Program-made: the position numbers and the translations under genes
Part shown: positions 21,894 through 35,100 of the stretch, one piece after another
Numbering within the stretch: position 1 is the first letter of the stretch
How the letters are laid out: the number at the start of each line of letters is the position of its first letter
The notes under the pieces: model-generated
Told to the model about the DNA's origin: nothing
The model's database searches: none
Seen by the model: only the letters and a program-made list of their open reading frames with translations
Origin: Salvelinus alpinus
Lineage: Eukaryota; Chordata; Actinopteri; Salmoniformes; Salmonidae
Length of the DNA stretch: 64,000 nt
NCBI RefSeq assembly: GCF_045679555.1
Contig: NC_092091.1
Span: 73,056,287 to 73,120,286 of the forward strand
Direction of reading: 5' to 3'

Positions 21894-22430
21894 AGGATAC
21901 TGCAATTCAAATTGTTTCACAATTTGAAATGGTACATACAGTTGAAGTCTGAAGTTTACATACACTTAGGTTGGAGTCATTAAAACTCGTTTGTCAACCA
22001 TTCCACACATTTCTTGTTAACAAACTATAGTTTTGGCAAGTCGGTTAGGACATCGACTTTGTGCATGACACAAGTCATTTTTCCAAAAATTGTTTACAGA
22101 CAGATTATTTCACTTATAATTCAGTGTATCACAAATCCAGTGGGTCAGAAGTTTAAAAACACTAGGTTGGCTGTGCCTTTAAACAACTTGGACAATGACC
22201 AAAAATGATGTCCTGGCTTTAGAATCTTCTGATAGGCTAATTGACATAATTTGAGTCAATTGGAGGTGTACCTGTAGATGTATTTCATGGCCTGCCTTCA
22301 AACTCGGTGCCTCTTTGCTTGAGATCGTGGGATTTTCAAAAGAAATCAGCCAAGACCTCAGAAATAAAATGTACGCCTCGGAAGGACACTGCAGGGCAAA
22401 TCATTTTGTAATTTATAAGAGGTACAGATA

Positions 22431-22502
22431 TTCCCTGACCGGGAATCGAACCCGGGCCGCGGCGGTGAGAGCGCCGAATCCTAACCACTAGACAACCAGG
22501 GA
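22431..22502 (-). tRNA. tRNA-Glu(CTC), T9, unit 7 first gene
   Basis: Consensus array copy. The 3' side lies next to gtacgcctcgg, a variant shared with units 2 and 4. Confidence 0.87.
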
Positions 22503-22643
22503 AGGATACTGCAATTCAAATTGCTTCACAATTTGAAATGGTACATACAGTTGAAGAAATCAGCCAAGACCTCAGAAATAAAATGTAGACCTCGGAAGGA
22601 CACTGCAGGGCAAATCGTTTCGTACTTTGAAGTTGTACAGATA

Positions 22644-22715
22644 TTCCCTGACCGGGAATCGAACCCGGGCCGCGGCGGTGAGAGCGCCGAATCCTAACCA
22701 CTAGACAACCAGGGA
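22644..22715 (-). tRNA. tRNA-Glu(CTC), T9, unit 7 second gene
   Basis: Consensus array copy with the cgtttcgtac flank. Confidence 0.87.
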
Positions 22716-23252
22716 AGGATACTGCAATTCAAATTGTTTCACAATTTGAAATGGTACATACAGTTGAAGTCTGAAGTTTACATACACTTAGGTTGGAGTC
22801 ATTAAAACTCGTTTGTCAACCATTCCACACATTTCTTGTTAACAAACTATAGTTTTGGCAAGTCGGTTAGGACATCGACTTTGTGCATGACACAAGTCAT
22901 TTCTCCAAAAATTGTTTACAGACAGATTATTTCACTTATAATTCAGTGTATCACAAATCCAGTGGGTCAGAAGTTTAAAAACACTAGGTTGGCTGTGCCT
23001 TTAAACAACTTGGACAATGACCAAAAATGATGTCCTGGCTTTAGAATCTTCTGATAGGCTAATTGACATAATTTGAGTCAATTGGAGGTGTACCTGTAGA
23101 TGTATTTCATGGCCTGCCTTCAAACTCGGTGCCTCTTTGCTTGAGATCGTGGGATTTTCAAAAGGAATCAGCCAAGACCTCAGAAATAAAATGTAGACCT
23201 CGGAAGGACACTGCAGGGCAAATCATTTTGTAATTTATAAGAGGTACAGATA

Positions 23253-23324
23253 TTCCCTGACCGGGAATCGAACCCGGGCCGCGGCGGTGAGAGCGCCGAA
23301 TCCTAACCACTAGACAACCAGGGA
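23253..23324 (-). tRNA. tRNA-Glu(CTC), T9, unit 8 first gene
   Basis: Consensus array copy with the ggattgtgcaatcc 5' flank. Confidence 0.87.
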
Positions 23325-23465
23325 AGGATTGTGCAATCCAAATTGCTTCACAATTTGAAATGGTACATACAGTTGAAGAAATCAGCCAAGACCTCAGAAA
23401 TAAAATGTAGACCTCGGAAGGACACTGCAGGGCAAATCATTTTGTAATTTGAAGAGGTACAGATA

Positions 23466-23537
23466 TTCCCTGACCGGGAATCGAACCCGGGCCGCGGCGG
23501 TGAGAGCGCCGAATCCTAACCACTAGACAACCAGGGA
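23466..23537 (-). tRNA. tRNA-Glu(CTC), T9, unit 8 second gene
   Basis: Consensus array copy with the tttgaagaggtac flank. Confidence 0.87.
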
Positions 23538-24074
23538 AGGATACTGCAATTCAAATTGCTTCACAATTTGAAATGGTACATACAGTTGAAGTCTGAAGCT
23601 TACATACACTTAGGTTGGAGTCATTAAAACTCGTTTGTCAACCATTCCACACATTTCTTGTTAACAAACTATAGTTTTGGCAAGTCGGTTAGGACATCGA
23701 CTTTGTGCATGACACAAGTCATTTTTCCAAAAATTGTTTACAGACAGATTATTTCACTTATAATTCAGTGTATCACAAATCCAGTGGGTCAGAAGTTTAA
23801 AAACACTAGGTTGGCTGTGCCTTTAAACAACTTGGACAATGACCAAAAATGATGTCCTGGCTTTAGAATCTTCTGATAGGCTAATTGACATAATTTGAGT
23901 CAATTGGAGGTGTACCTGTAGATGTATTTCATGGCCTGCCTTCAAACTCGGTGCCTCTTTGCTTGAGATCGTGGGATTTTCAAAAGGAATCAGCCAAGAC
24001 CTCAGAAATAAAATGTAGACCTCGGAAGGACACTGCAGGGCAAATCATTTTGTAATTTATAAGAGGTACAGATA

Positions 24075-24146
24075 TTCCCTGACCGGGAATCGAACCCGGG
24101 CCGCGGCGGTGAGAGCGCCGAATCCTAACCACTAGACAACCAGGGA
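24075..24146 (-). tRNA. tRNA-Glu(CTC), T9, unit 9 first gene
   Basis: Consensus array copy with the atttataag flank. Confidence 0.87.
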
Positions 24147-24287
24147 AGGATACTGCAATCCAAATTGCTTCACAATTTGAAATGGTACATACAGTTGAAG
24201 AAATCAGCCAAGACCTCAGAAATAAAATGTAGACCTCGGAAGGACACTGCAGGGCAAATCGTTTCGTACTTTGAAGTTGTACAGATA

Positions 24288-24359
24288 TTCCCTGACCGGG
24301 AATCGAACCCGGGCCGCGGCGGTGAGAGCGCCGAATCCTAACCACTAGACAACCAGGGA
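24288..24359 (-). tRNA. tRNA-Glu(CTC), T9, unit 9 second gene (last of the array)
   Basis: Consensus array copy with the cgtttcgtac flank. The next unit is cut short by the minisatellite before reaching another tRNA. Confidence 0.87.
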
Positions 24360-24859
24360 AGGATACTACAATTCAAATTGTTTCACAATTTGAAATGGTA
24401 CATACAGTTGAAGTCTGAAGCTTACATACACTTAGGTTGGAGTCATTAAAACTCGTTTGTCAACCATTCCACACATTTCTTGTTAACAAACTATAGTTTT
24501 GGCAAGTCGGTTAGGACATCTACTTTGTGCATAACACAAGTCATTTCTCCAAAAATTGTTTACAGACAGATTATTTCACTTATAATTCAGTGTATCACAA
24601 ATCCAGTGGGTCAGAAGTTTACAAACACTAGGTTGGCTGTGCCTTTAAACAACTTGGACAATGACCAAAAATGATGTCCTGGCTTTAGAATCTTCTGATA
24701 GGCTAATTGACATAATTTGAGTCAATTGGAGGTGTACCTGTAGATGTATTTCATGGCCTGCCTTCAAACTCGGTGCCTCTTTGCTTGAGATCGTGGGATT
24801 TTCAAAAGGAATCAGCCAAGACCTCAGAAATAAAATGTAGACCTCGGAAGGACACTGCA

Positions 24860-27800
24860 CCCTAACGACAGGACGCACCCTGACGCACCCTAACGACGCA
24901 CCCTGACACACCCTAACAACGCACCCTGACGACACAACGCACCCTGACGAAACCTAACGATGCACCCTGACGCACCCTAACGACGCACTCTGACGAACCC
25001 TAACGACGCACCCTAACGACAGGACGCACCCTGACGCACCCTAACGACGCACCCTGACGCACCCTAACAACGCACCCTAACGACAGGACGCACCCTGACG
25101 CACCCTAACGACGCATCCTGACGACACAACGCACCCTGACGAACCCTAACGACGCACCCTGACGCACCCTAACGACGCACCCTGACGCACCCTAACGACG
25201 CACTCTGACGAACCCTAACGACGCACCCTAACGACAGGACGCACCCTGACGCACCCTAACGACGCACCCTGACGCACCCTAACAACGCACCCTAACGACA
25301 GGACGCACCCTGACGCACCCTGACGCACCCTGACGCACCCTAACGACGCACCCTGACGAACCCTAACGACGCACCCTGACGAACCTTAACGACGCAACCT
25401 GACGCACCCTAACGACGCAACCTGACTCACCCTAACAACGCACCCTGACGACACAACACACCCTGACGAACCCTAACGACGCACCCTATCGCACCCTAAC
25501 GACGCACCCTGACACACCCTAACAACGCACCCTGACGACACAACGCACCCTGACGAACCCTAACGACGCACCCTGACGCACCCTAACGACGCACCCTGAC
25601 GCACCCTAACTACGCACTCTGACGAACCCTAACGACGCACCCTAACGACAGGACGCACCCTGACGCACCCTAACGACGCACCCTGACGCACCCTAACAAC
25701 GCACCCTAACGACAGGACGCACCCTGACGCACCCTAACGACGCACCCTGACGACACAACGCACCCTGACGAACCCTAACGATGCACCCTGACGCACCCTA
25801 ACGACGCACCCTGACGTACCCTAACGACGCACTCTGACGAACCCTAACGACGCACCCTAACGACAGGACGCACCCTGACGCACCCTAACGACGCACCCTG
25901 ACGCACCCTAACAACGCACCCTAACGACAGGACGCACCCTGACGCACCCTGACGCACCCTGACGCACCCTAACGACGCACCCTGACGAACCCTAACGACG
26001 CACCCTGACGAACCTTAACGACGCACCCTGACGCACCCTAACGACGCAACCTGACTCACCCTAACAACGCACCCTGACGACACAACGCACCCTGACGAAC
26101 CCTAACGACGCACCCTATCGCACCCTAACGACGCACCCTGACACACCTTAACAACGCACCCTGACGACACAACGCACCCTGACGAACCCTAAAGACGCAC
26201 CCTGACGCACCCTAACGACGCACCCTGACGCACCCTAACGACGCACCCTGACGAACCCTAACGACGCACCCTGACGAACCTTAACGACGCACCCTGACGC
26301 ACCCTAACGACGCACCCTGACCCACCCTAACAACGCACCCTGACGACACAACGCACCCTGACGCACCCTAACGACGCACCCTGACGCACCATAACGACGC
26401 ACCCTGACACACCCTAACGACGCACCCTGACGAACCCTAACAACGCACCCTGACGACACAACGCACCCTAACGACGCACCCTAACGACGCACCCTAACAA
26501 CGCACCCTGACGACACAACGCACCCTGACGAACCCTAACGACGCACCCTGACGCACCCTAACGACGCACCCTGACGCACCCTAACGACGCACTCTGACGA
26601 ACCCTAACGACGCACCCTGACGCACCCTAACAACGCACCCTAACGACAGGACGCACCCTGACGCACCCTGACGCACCCTGACGCACCCTAACTGACGCAC
26701 CCTAACGACCCTAACGAGGACGCACCCTGACGCACCCTGACGCACCCTGACGCACCCTGACGCACCCTAACGACGCACCCTGACGCACCCTAACGACGCA
26801 CCCTGACGCACCCTAACAACGCACCCTGACGACACAACGCACCCTGACGAACCCTAACGACGCACCCTGACGCACCCTAACAACGCACCCTGACACACCT
26901 TAACAACGCACCCTGACGACACAACGCACCCTGACGAACCCTAACGACGCACCCTGACGCACCCTAACGACGCACCCTGACGCACCCTAACGACGCACCC
27001 TGACGAACCCTAACGACGCACCCTGATGAACCTTAACGACGCACCCTGACGCACCCTAACGACGCACCCTGACGCACCCTAACAACGCACCCTGACGACA
27101 CAACGCACCCTGCCGCACCCTAACGACGCACCCTGACGCACCATAACGACGCACCCTGACACACCCTAACGACGCACCCTGACGAACCCTAACAACGCAC
27201 CCTGACGACACAACGCACCCTAACGACGCACCCTAACGACGCACCCTAACAACGCACCCTGACGACACAACGCACCCTGACGAACCCTAACGACGCACCC
27301 TAACGACGCAACCTATCGCACCCTAACGACGCACCCTGACACACCCTAACGACGCACCCTGACGCACCCTAACAACGCATCCTGACGACACAACGCACCC
27401 TGACGAACCCTAACGACGCACCCTGACGCACCCTAACGACGCACCCTGACGCACCCTAACGACGCACCCTGACGCACCCTAACGACGCACCCTGACACAC
27501 CCTAACAACGCACCCTGAGGACACAACGCACCCTGACGAACCCTAACGACGCACCCTGACGCACCCTAACGACGCACCCTGACGCACCCTAACGACGCAC
27601 CCTGACGAACCCTAACGACGCACCCTAACGACGCACCCTGACGCACCCTAACAACGCACCCTAACGACAGGACGCAACCTGACGCACCCTAACGACGCAC
27701 CCTGACACACCCTAACAACGCACCCTGACGACACAACGCACCCTGACGAAACCTAACGACGCACCCTGACGCACCCTAACGACGCACCCTGACGCACCCT

Positions 27801-30800
27801 AACGACGCACTCGGACGAACCCTAACGACGCACCCTAACGACCCTAAGGACGCACCCTGACGCACCCTAACGACGCACCCTGACACACTCTAACAACGCA
27901 CCCTGACGACACAACGCACCCTGACGAAACCTAACGATGCACCCTGACGCACTCTAACGACGCACCCTGACGCACCCTAACGACGCACTCTGACGAACCC
28001 TAACGACGCACCCTAACGACAGCACGCACCCTGACGCACCCTAACGACGCACCCTGACGCACCCTAACAACGCACCCTAACGACAGGACGCACCCTGACG
28101 CACCCTGACGCACCCTGACGCACCCTGACGCACCCTAACAACGCACCCTAACGACACAACGCACCCTGACGCACCCTAACGACGCACCCTGACGCACCCT
28201 AACGACGCACCCTGACGCACCCTAACGACGCACCCTGACGAACCCTAACAACGCACCCTGACGACACAACGCACCCTAACGACGCACCCTATCGCACCCT
28301 AACGACACACCCTGACACACCCTAACGACGCACCCTGACACACCCTAACGACGCACCCTGACGACACAACGCACCCTGACGAACCCTAACGACGCACCCT
28401 GACGCACCCTAACGACGCACCCTGACGCACCCTAACGACGCACCCTGACGCACCCTAACGAAGCACCCTGACACACCCTAACAACGCACCCTGACGACAC
28501 AACGCACCCTGACGAACCCTAACGACGCACCCTGACGCACCCTAACGACGCACCCTGATGCACCCTAACGACGCACCCTGACGAACCCTAACAACGCACC
28601 CTGACGACACAACGCACCCTAACGACGCACCCTAACGACGCACCCTAACAACGCACCCTGACGACACAACGCACCCTGACGAACCCTAACGACGCACCCT
28701 GACGCACCCTAACGACGCACCCTGACGCACCCTAACGACGCACTCTGACGAACCCTAACGACGCACCCTAACGACAGGACGCATCCTGACGCACCCTAAC
28801 GACGCACCCTGACGCACCCTAACAACGCACCCTAACGACAGGACGCACCCTGACGCACCCTAACGACGCACCCTGACGCACCCTAACGACGCACCCTGAC
28901 GCACCCTAACGACGCACCCTGCCGCACCCTAACGACGCACCCTGACGCACCCTAACGACGCACCCTGACACACCCTAACGACGCACCCTGACGAACCCTA
29001 ACAACGCACCCTGACGACACAACGCACCCTAACGACGCACCCTAACGACGCACCCTAACAACGCACCCTGACGACACAACGCACCCTGACGAACCCTAAC
29101 GACGCAACCTAACGACGCAACCTATCGCACCCTAACGACGCACCCTAACGACGCACCCTATCGCACCCTAACGCACCCTAACGCACCCTAACGACGCACC
29201 CTGACACACCCTAACGACGCACCCTGACGCACCCTAACAACGCACGACGCACCCTGACGAACCCTAACGACGCACCCTGACGAACCTAACAACGCACCCT
29301 AACGACAGGACGCACCCTGACGCACCCTAACGACGCACCCTGACACACCCTAACAACGCACCCTGACGACACAACGCACCCTGACGAAACCTAACGACGC
29401 ACCCTGACGCACCCTAACGACGCACCCTGACGAACCCTAACGACGCACCCTAACGACAGGACGCACACTGACGCACCCTAACGACGCACCCTGACGCACC
29501 CTAACAACGCACCCTAACGACAGGACGCACCCTGACGCACCCTAACGACGCACCCTGACGACACAACGCACCCTGACGCACCCTAACGACGCACCCTGAC
29601 GCACCCTAACGACGCACCCTGACGCACCCTAACGACGCACTCTGACGAACCCTAACGACGCACCCTAACGACAGGACGCACCCTGACGCACCCTAACGAC
29701 GCACCCTGACGCACCCTAACAACGCACCCTAACGACAGGACGCACCCTGAAGCACCCTGACGCACCCTGACGCACCCTAACGACGCACCCTGACGAACCC
29801 TAACGACGCACCCTGACGAACCTTAACGACGCACCCTGACGCACCCTAACGACGCAACCTGACTCACCCTAACAACGCACCCTGACGACACAACACACCC
29901 TGACGAACCCTAACGACGCACCCTATCGCACCCTAACGACGCACCCTGACACACCTTAACAACGCACCCTGACGACACAACGCACCCTGACGAACCCTAA
30001 CGACGCACCCTGACGCACCCTAACGACGCACCCTGACGCACCCTAACGACGCACTCTGACGAACCCTAACGACGCACCCTAACGACAGGACGCACCCTGA
30101 CGCACCCTAACGACGCACCCTGACGCACCCTAACAACGCACCCTAACGACAGGACGCACCCTGACGCACCCTAACGACGCACCCTGACGACACAACGCAC
30201 CCTGACGAACCCTAACGATGCACCCTGACGCACCCTAACGACGCACCCTGACGTACCCTAACGACGCACTCTGACGAACCCTAACGACGCACCCTAACGA
30301 CAGGACGCACCCTGACGCACCCTAACGACGCACCCTGACGCACCCTAACAACGCACCCTAACGACAGGACGCACCCTGACGCACCCTGACGCACCCTGAC
30401 GCACCCTAACGACGCACCCTGACGAACCCTAACGACGCACCCTGACGAACCTTAACGACGCACCCTGACGCACCCTAACGACGCAACCTGACTCACCCTA
30501 ACAACGCACCCTGACGACACAACGCACCCTGACGAACCCTAACGACGCACCCTATCGCACCCTAACGACGCACCCTGACACACCTTAACAACGCACCCTG
30601 ACGACACAACGCACCCTGACGAACCCTAAAGACGCACCCTGACGCACCCTAACGACGCACCCTGACGCACCCTAACGACGCACCCTGACGAACCCTAACG
30701 ACGCACCCTGACGAACCTTAACGACGCACCCTGACGCACCCTAACGACGCACCCTGACGCACCCTAACAACGCACCCTGACGACACAACGCACCCTGCCG

Positions 30801-32145
30801 CACCCTAACGACGCACCCTGACGCACCCTAACGACGCACCCTGACGCACCCTAACGACGCACCCTGACGAACCCTAACAACGCACCCTGACGACACAACG
30901 CACCCTAACGACGCACCCTGACACACCCTAACAACGCACCCTGACGACACAACGCACCCTGACGAACCCTAACGACGCAACCTGACGCACCCTAACGACG
31001 CACCCTGACGCACCCTAACGACGCACCCTGACGAACCCTAACGACGCACCCTAACGACAGGACGCACCCTGACGCACCCTAACGACGCACCCTGACGCAC
31101 CCTAACAACGCACCCTAACGACAGGACGCACCCTGACGCACCCTGACGCACCCTGACGCACCCTAACGACGCACCCTGACGCACCCTAACAACGCACCCT
31201 AACGACAGCGCACCCTGACGCACCCTGACGCACCCTGACGCACCCTGACGCACCCTAACGACGCACCCTGACGCACCCTATCGACGCAACCTGACTCACC
31301 CTAACAACGCACCCTGACGACACAACGCACCCTGACGAACCCTAACGACGCACCCTATCGCACCCTAACAACGCACCCTGACACACCTTAACAACGCACC
31401 CTGACGGCACAACGCACCCTGACGAACCCTAACGACGCACCCTGACGCACCCTAACGACGCACCCTGACGCACCCTAACGACGCACCCTGACGAACCCTA
31501 ACGACGCACCCTGACGAACCTTAACGACGCACCCTGACGCACCCTAACGACGCACCCTGACGCACCCTAACAACGCACCCTGACGACACAACGCACCCTG
31601 CCGCACCCTAACGACGCACCCTGACGCACCATAACGACGCACCCTGACACACCCTAACGACGCACCCTGACGAACCCTAACAACGCACCCTGACGACACA
31701 ACGCACCCTAACGACGCACCCTAACGACGCACCCTAACAACGCACCCTGACGACACAACGCACCCTGACGAACCCTAACGACGCACCCTAACGACGCAAC
31801 CTATCGCACCCTAACGACCACACCCTAACGACGCACCCTGACGCACCCTAACAACGCACCCTGACGACACAACGCACCCTGACGAACCCTAACGACGCAC
31901 CCTGACGCACCCTAACGACGCACCCTGACGCACCCTAACGACGCACCCTTACGCACCCTAACGACGCACCCTGACGCACCCTAACAACGCACCCTGACGA
32001 CACAACGCACCCTGACGCACCCTAACGACGCACCCTGACGCACCCTAACGACGCACTATGACGCACCCTAACGACGCACCCTGACGAACCCTAACGACGC
32101 ACCCTAACGACGCACCCTGACGCACCCTAACAACGCACCCTAACG
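24860..32145. repeat. CCCTAAC-containing 10/13-bp minisatellite, 7.3 kb
   Basis: Built from two related monomers, cgcaccctga (10 bp) and cgcaccctaacga (13 bp), with variants such as cgacaca, cgacagga and gaaccct. The minus strand therefore carries TTAGGG once per 13-mer, separated by TGCGTC-type spacers. It is CpG-rich. Longer periods are visible: the marker gcaacctgactcacc occurs with its cctg at 25421, 26050, 29858 and 30487, giving exact repeats of 629 bp and 4,437 bp. Other markers agree (acacaacaca at 25451/29888, cgatgcaccctg at about 25780/30217). The few open frames are chance products of the repeat. Confidence 0.95.
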
Positions 32146-35100
32146 TGGGTGCGTTGATGTTCATACGGCCGGTACGTTGTCAGGGTGCGTCGAGGGTCCA
32201 TCGTTAGGGTGTGGGGTCTAGGTCCGATAGGTAACGTCAATACGGGCGAGCCGTAGAGTGCAGTCGTTAAAATGGCCGTAGGTCCTGGTGGGGGTTGCGA
32301 TCGTTGATTCCATGGGGTTCGTAGAGGTTCGTCGTTCTCCATCAGGGTCCGTCGTTTAGGGTCGTACGTACGTAGGTACGTGCGGTCCACCTGCCAGTCG
32401 TTGGTCTGGTGGGTACGATCGTCAAATGGCCGTGCGTCGTTTAGGGTATCGTCAGGGGTCGCAGTCGTTAGGGTACGGGTCCCGGTCGTGTAGTGAGGTA
32501 CGTCAGGGTGCGTCGTTAGGGGTACGGCAGGGTGCGGTCGTTAGGGGTACGGAGGGGTGCCCATCCGTAGGTGTACGTGGGTGCATTCGTGGGCCGGTAC
32601 GTGTGGGTGCGTCGTAGGTTCGTCAGGGTGCGTTGTTGGTACGTGGGGGTGCGTCGTTAGGGTGCGTAGGTGTATACATGCGTATGTTAGAGTGCATCGT
32701 TGATACGTGGGTACGATCGCTCGTAGGTGCTAGGGTGCCATCCGTTAGGGTGCGTCGTGTCGTAGGGGCTCCAATTGTAGGTACGTACCGTCTGCATCGG
32801 ATTTCCGTGGGGGCTCGTCGATTAGGGTTCGTCGGGGTCCAGTCGTCTGATGGTGCATGCGTAGGATCAGTAGGCACGAGTCCGTTCGTGTGGGTGCAGT
32901 CGCCGTCGCAGGTCGCGTAGTGGGTGCGTGGGGGTACTCGTTGATCGATCGTGAGAGTGCGTGCGTAGGTACGTGCGGGTGCGATCGTTAGGGGTACGTG
33001 GGGCGTCTCCCGTTGTCGGGTGCAGTCGTTGGTGCGCGGGTAGCGTGCGTCGTTGGTGCGTGGGTAGATACGTTAGGGGTGCGTAGAGGCTGCGATCCGT
33101 GATGAGGGTGCGTTGTGTCGTGACGGGTGCGTTGTCAGGGTGCGTGGGGGTCACATCAGTAGGGTGTGTCACGGTACGTCTGGTCCATGCGTAACCAAGA
33201 TAGTCCGTCGTAGGGGTACGTAGGGTACTGTGATCGTTCGTCTGCAGATACGTTAGGGGTCAGGTAGTGGGTACGTAGAGGTACGTCGTAGGTTTCGTGG
33301 GTGTCGTTAGTGTGCGTAGGGGTCCATCGGTCGGTGGGTGCGTCGTTAGGGTGCGTGGGGGTCCATGCTGTCGTTAGGGGTACGTAGGGTGCGTCGTTAG
33401 GGTCCGTAGGTGCGGTCGTTAGAGTCCCGTAGCGGTGCATTCGTTAGGTCTATGGTTGAGGTGCGTGGGGTCGTCACGTGGTTGAGAGTCGGGTGCGCCG
33501 GTCACCGTCACATGAGGGTGCGTCGCTAGGGTTCGTGGGTGCGCCGTGTCGTGGGTACGTGTGGGTCCGATCGGATACCCTCCGTCGGGGTGCGTGGGGG
33601 TTCGTCGGTGCTGGTGGGTCCGTCGGTAGCTTCGATGGGCTCCGATCGTGTCGTCGGGGTCCATACGTGTCTAGGGTGTGTCAGGGTGCGTCGTTAGGGT
33701 ACGTAGGTACGCATGCTGTCGTTAGGGCTCGCAGGATACGTTAGGTACGTAGGCCGGTCCAGTCGTAGGTACGTGGGGCTCGGATGACGTTTGGCTGAGG
33801 GTGCGTTGTGCAGGCTGAGGGTGCGTTGTTAGGGTGTGTGGGGGTCCATCGTTAGGGGTACGTGGGTGCCTGTCGTTCGGGTGCGTCGTTAGGGTGCGAT
33901 AGGGAAGGTCGTCAGGGCTACGTGGGGTTGCGGATCGTTCAGGGTACGTATGGGTGCGCCGGCCTAGGCACCACGATCCAGGGTTCGGTAGGGTACATGG
34001 TTGGGGTGCGGTAGGGTACCCATCGTTAAGTTTGGTGGGTCCATACAATTCGCACATTGCAGTCGTTGAGGCTTCGTAGGTCCGTCGTCCGTCATGGGTG
34101 TCGTCGTCCGTACGTGCGGGTCCGTCGTCCTCATGAGGGTGCGCTAGGGTACGTCGGGGTCCTGCGTGGATTTAGAGTTGGTGAGAGTACCGTCCTCGTC
34201 AGGGTACCATCCTGGTGCGGTTGCGTTGGGCGCGTAGGGTCGGATCGTCGTCATGGTCGCAGTCGCTGAGGGTGCGTCAGGCCATTCGTTTAGGGTACCG
34301 TGGGTGCGTCGATCGTGTGCCGTCAAGGTACGTGTAGGTTGCGGTACGTGTGGTAGCGTCGTCAGGGTGCATCGTGAGGTCGTAGTACCATCGTTGGACC
34401 ATAGTGCGTTGTCGTTAGGTGTCGGTGGGGTGCCGTCGTTAGTGGTAAGGCGTTGGTGGGTAACCTGGTAGTCATACGGTCCGGTTCGTGGTGGCTACGT
34501 GGTCCGGCCCGTAGGTAGCATGTGTCGTAGAGTCCATTGTTAGGGTGCATGCACCATCGTTGCCGTCCAGTAGGGGTACGTCCTAAGTCGTGCCACTCGT
34601 CCGATTAGGGTGCGATGCAGGGTGCAGTCGTCCTTCAGGGTTCGTGAGCATGCGGGTACGTTTGTACGTGGGGTGCAGTCGTTAGGGCTCGCGGGTTAGG
34701 ATCGTTAGTACTTATGGTCTAGGTTTCTAGGTGAGCACCGTGCGTTCGTCGTTAGTCATAGGTGCGTCGTTAATCCGGTACCGGCCTGCATGCAAGTACG
34801 TCGTTAGGTTGCGTGCGAGGTCCGTCGTTGTTCGTGAGGTCCATCGTAGGTCCGGCGTGCGTTCGTGGGTCCGTCGCGAGTCCATGGAAGCACCAGGTGC
34901 GTCAGGGGTGCGTGAGGGTGCGTGAGGGTACGTGGGTGCGTCGTTGGTCATGGTGCGTCGTTAGGGTGCGTGCATGTGTGTCGTTAGGGTTCGTCAGGGT
35001 GCGTCGGTACGGTTACGTGTGCAATCGTAGGTACGTGGGGTGCGTCGTTAGGGTGCGTAGAGTGCCGTTCGTTAGGGGTGCTGTAGAGCCGGTACGTTGG

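Larger units (their letters stand above)
16937..24859. repeat. 822-bp higher-order array: Tc1 5' end plus two tRNA-Glu genes
   Basis: tRNA-Glu genes begin at 17499, 17712, 18321, 18534, 19143, 19356, 19965, 20178, 20787, 21000, 21609, 21822, 22431, 22644, 23253, 23466, 24075 and 24288. The spacing alternates exactly 213 and 609 bp (822 in total) for nine units. The 609-bp interval holds a Tc1 leader. The 213-bp interval holds a short deletion derivative in which cagttgaag joins directly to aaatcagccaagacc. Variants (for example aagcttaca or aagtttaca, atttataag or tttgaag) are shuffled between units, as expected from unequal exchange or gene conversion. A last Tc1 leader (from about 24410) breaks at 24859 into the minisatellite. 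The recurring 64-aa plus-strand frames are leader artefacts. Confidence 0.95.

Noticed and set aside
18226-24345. Minus-strand frames containing VRIRRSHRRGPGSIPGQG as proteins
   Set aside because: This peptide is a conceptual translation of the tRNA-Glu gene itself; the frames just run through successive tRNAs.
17499-24359. CRISPR-like array (regular repeats with spacers)
   Set aside because: The repeated unit is a eukaryotic tRNA gene with 140-540-bp spacers that are themselves repetitive. No cas genes are present and the genome is a fish.
17083-24674. Ten near-identical 64-aa plus-strand frames (FGKSVRTSTLCMTQVI type) as a small protein family
   Set aside because: They lie in the untranslated Tc1 leader, repeat only because the leader repeats, and have no start context or known domain.
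24860-32145. True telomere or interstitial (TTAGGG)n block
   Set aside because: The hexamer is never tandem; it is always separated by TGCGTC-type spacers, so it is a minisatellite with a telomere-like word, not telomeric DNA.
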